Below are positions 6,079 through 6,625 of a stretch of 6,625 nt of DNA, in pieces. Both the position numbers and the translations under genes were made by a program. The notes beneath the pieces were generated by a model. That model did not search any database and was not told the DNA's origin. It saw nothing but the letters and a program-made list of their open reading frames with translations. Position 1 is the first letter of the stretch. Each line of letters opens with the position of its first letter. The DNA is taken from NCBI GenBank assembly GCA_007129985.1, contig SKUL01000221.1, positions 1 to 6,625 on the forward strand, read 5' to 3'. Origin of the DNA: Flavobacteriales bacterium (GTDB lineage: Bacteria; Bacteroidota; Bacteroidia; Flavobacteriales_D; SKUL01).

Positions 6079-6625
6079 ATTTCCAGTGCGCGGCGATAGA
6101 GTTGAATGGTGTTTTCCAGACCGAGGTAGAGCGCGTCGCAAATGAGCGCATGGCCGATGGATACCTCGGCAAGGTGCGGAATGTTTTGGGCGAAGTAGCC
6201 AAGGTTCTGAAGGTCGAGGTCATGGCCCGCGTTGATTCCGAGACCCACCTCATGGGCGCACAGAGCAGCGCGATTGTACGGCTCTATGGCTTGTTCGGGG
6301 CTTGCGTGAAATCCGCGGGCATAAGCTTCGGTATAGAGTTCAATACGGTTCACACCGGTTTTTGCTGCCGCTTCAATCATGCGCTCGTTGGGGTCAATAA
6401 AGATGGAGGAGCGAATACCTGCATCGTGCATTTTTCCAACAACTTCTTTCAAAAACGCGGCATGGGTGATGGTGTTCCAACCCGCGTTACTGGTGAGCAC
6501 ATCGGGTGGGTCGGGCACGAGGGTAACCTGGTGGGGCTTAATCCGCAGTACCATTTTCAGAAACTCATCGGAAGGATACCCCTCAATGTTAAATTCTGTC
6601 TGCAAGGCCGGAGAGAGTGCTTCCA
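6075..6625 (-). CDS. pdxJ: Pyridoxine 5'-phosphate synthase PdxJ (5' end outside window)
   Basis: PdxJ condenses 1-deoxy-D-xylulose 5-phosphate with 3-amino-2-oxopropyl phosphate to make pyridoxine 5'-phosphate, the ring-closing step of DXP-dependent vitamin B6 synthesis in the cytoplasm. About 183 C-terminal codons are present. The frame runs open to the window edge (EALSPALQTEFNIEGYPSDEF), so the real start lies beyond 6625; the family is about 240 residues, so some 55-60 are missing. Family landmarks are FNIEGY, whose Glu corresponds to the catalytic Glu72 of E. coli, KPHQVTLVPD, DVLTSNAGWNT, SIFIDPN, IELYTEAYA, INAGHDLDLQNL with the His (codon 6224-6222) matching His193, and EVSIGHALICDALYLGL, the phosphate-binding end. 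The DVLTSNAGWNT wording is typical of Bacteroidota. It is the most upstream operon gene visible, so the promoter lies outside the window. Confidence 0.96.
   Translation of the reverse strand, partial: EALSPALQTEFNIEGYPSDEFLKMVLRIKPHQVTLVPDPPDVLTSNAGWNTITHAAFLKEVVGKMHDAGIRSSIFIDPNERMIEAAAKTGVNRIELYTEAYARGFHASPEQAIEPYNRAALCAHEVGLGINAGHDLDLQNLGYFAQNIPHLAEVSIGHALICDALYLGLENTIQLYRRALEI

Noticed and set aside
6078..6141. Longer start for the hydrolase at 6141, adding 21 residues
   Set aside because: The extra residues lie within pdxJ in another frame and match nothing in the family; the ATG at 6078 forms an ATGA overlap with the pdxJ stop and gives the usual protein length.
6603..6605. TTG at 6605 as the start of pdxJ
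   Set aside because: The frame stays open upstream to the window edge, and PdxJ proteins need some 55-60 more N-terminal residues, including an active-site His, so the gene is cut by the window and does not start here.
1..6625. A defence, toxin-antitoxin or other novel multi-gene system
   Set aside because: All frames of useful length are accounted for by a barrel fragment, a secreted protease, a peroxidase, an esterase and PdxJ; no nuclease, toxin, reverse transcriptase, transposase or repeat array is visible.

Overview
The window looks like a piece of a Bacteroidota chromosome, most likely a flavobacterial-type lineage. The evidence is a C-terminal sorting domain of the type IX secretion system (T9SS), a PdxJ of the Bacteroidota type, a Bacteroidota-style di-heme peroxidase lipoprotein, and no clear Shine-Dalgarno sequences ahead of the starts. 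The genus cannot be told from this sequence. Coding density is high and no mobile element, RNA gene or CRISPR array is visible.

Layout from left to right: (1) bases 1-174, plus strand, hold the last 57 codons of a beta-barrel-like protein resembling the DUF5777 family. (2) A compact hairpin with an A-tract on one side and a T-tract on the other (about 184-227) separates it from the convergent next gene and probably serves both. (3) Bases 245-3796, minus strand, encode a 1183-residue secreted protease: signal peptide, propeptide, a lysyl-endopeptidase (Achromobacter protease I-like) trypsin-fold domain with the full catalytic triad, two tandem copies of a cysteine-rich module of about 170 residues, two beta-sandwich-like domains and a type A T9SS sorting tail. 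(4) A 141-base gap (3797-3937) holds the protease gene's leader, with a stem-loop and weak promoter and terminator candidates. (5) Bases 3938-6625, minus strand, hold three genes read in the order pdxJ (5' end outside the window), alpha/beta hydrolase, di-heme peroxidase. Each junction is a 4-base ATGA overlap, so they are almost certainly co-transcribed and translationally coupled.

Functionally, the operon joins the last step of pyridoxine 5'-phosphate synthesis (PdxJ), a YbfF-like esterase of unknown substrate and a periplasm-facing lipoprotein di-heme enzyme. No shared pathway is evident. The protease is a separate unit, probably used to digest external protein. I see no new multi-gene system. 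The points worth a second look are the duplicated cysteine-rich module in the protease, a substitution near its S1 pocket, the likely MauG-like tyrosine heme ligand in the peroxidase, and the tight coupling of three unrelated genes.
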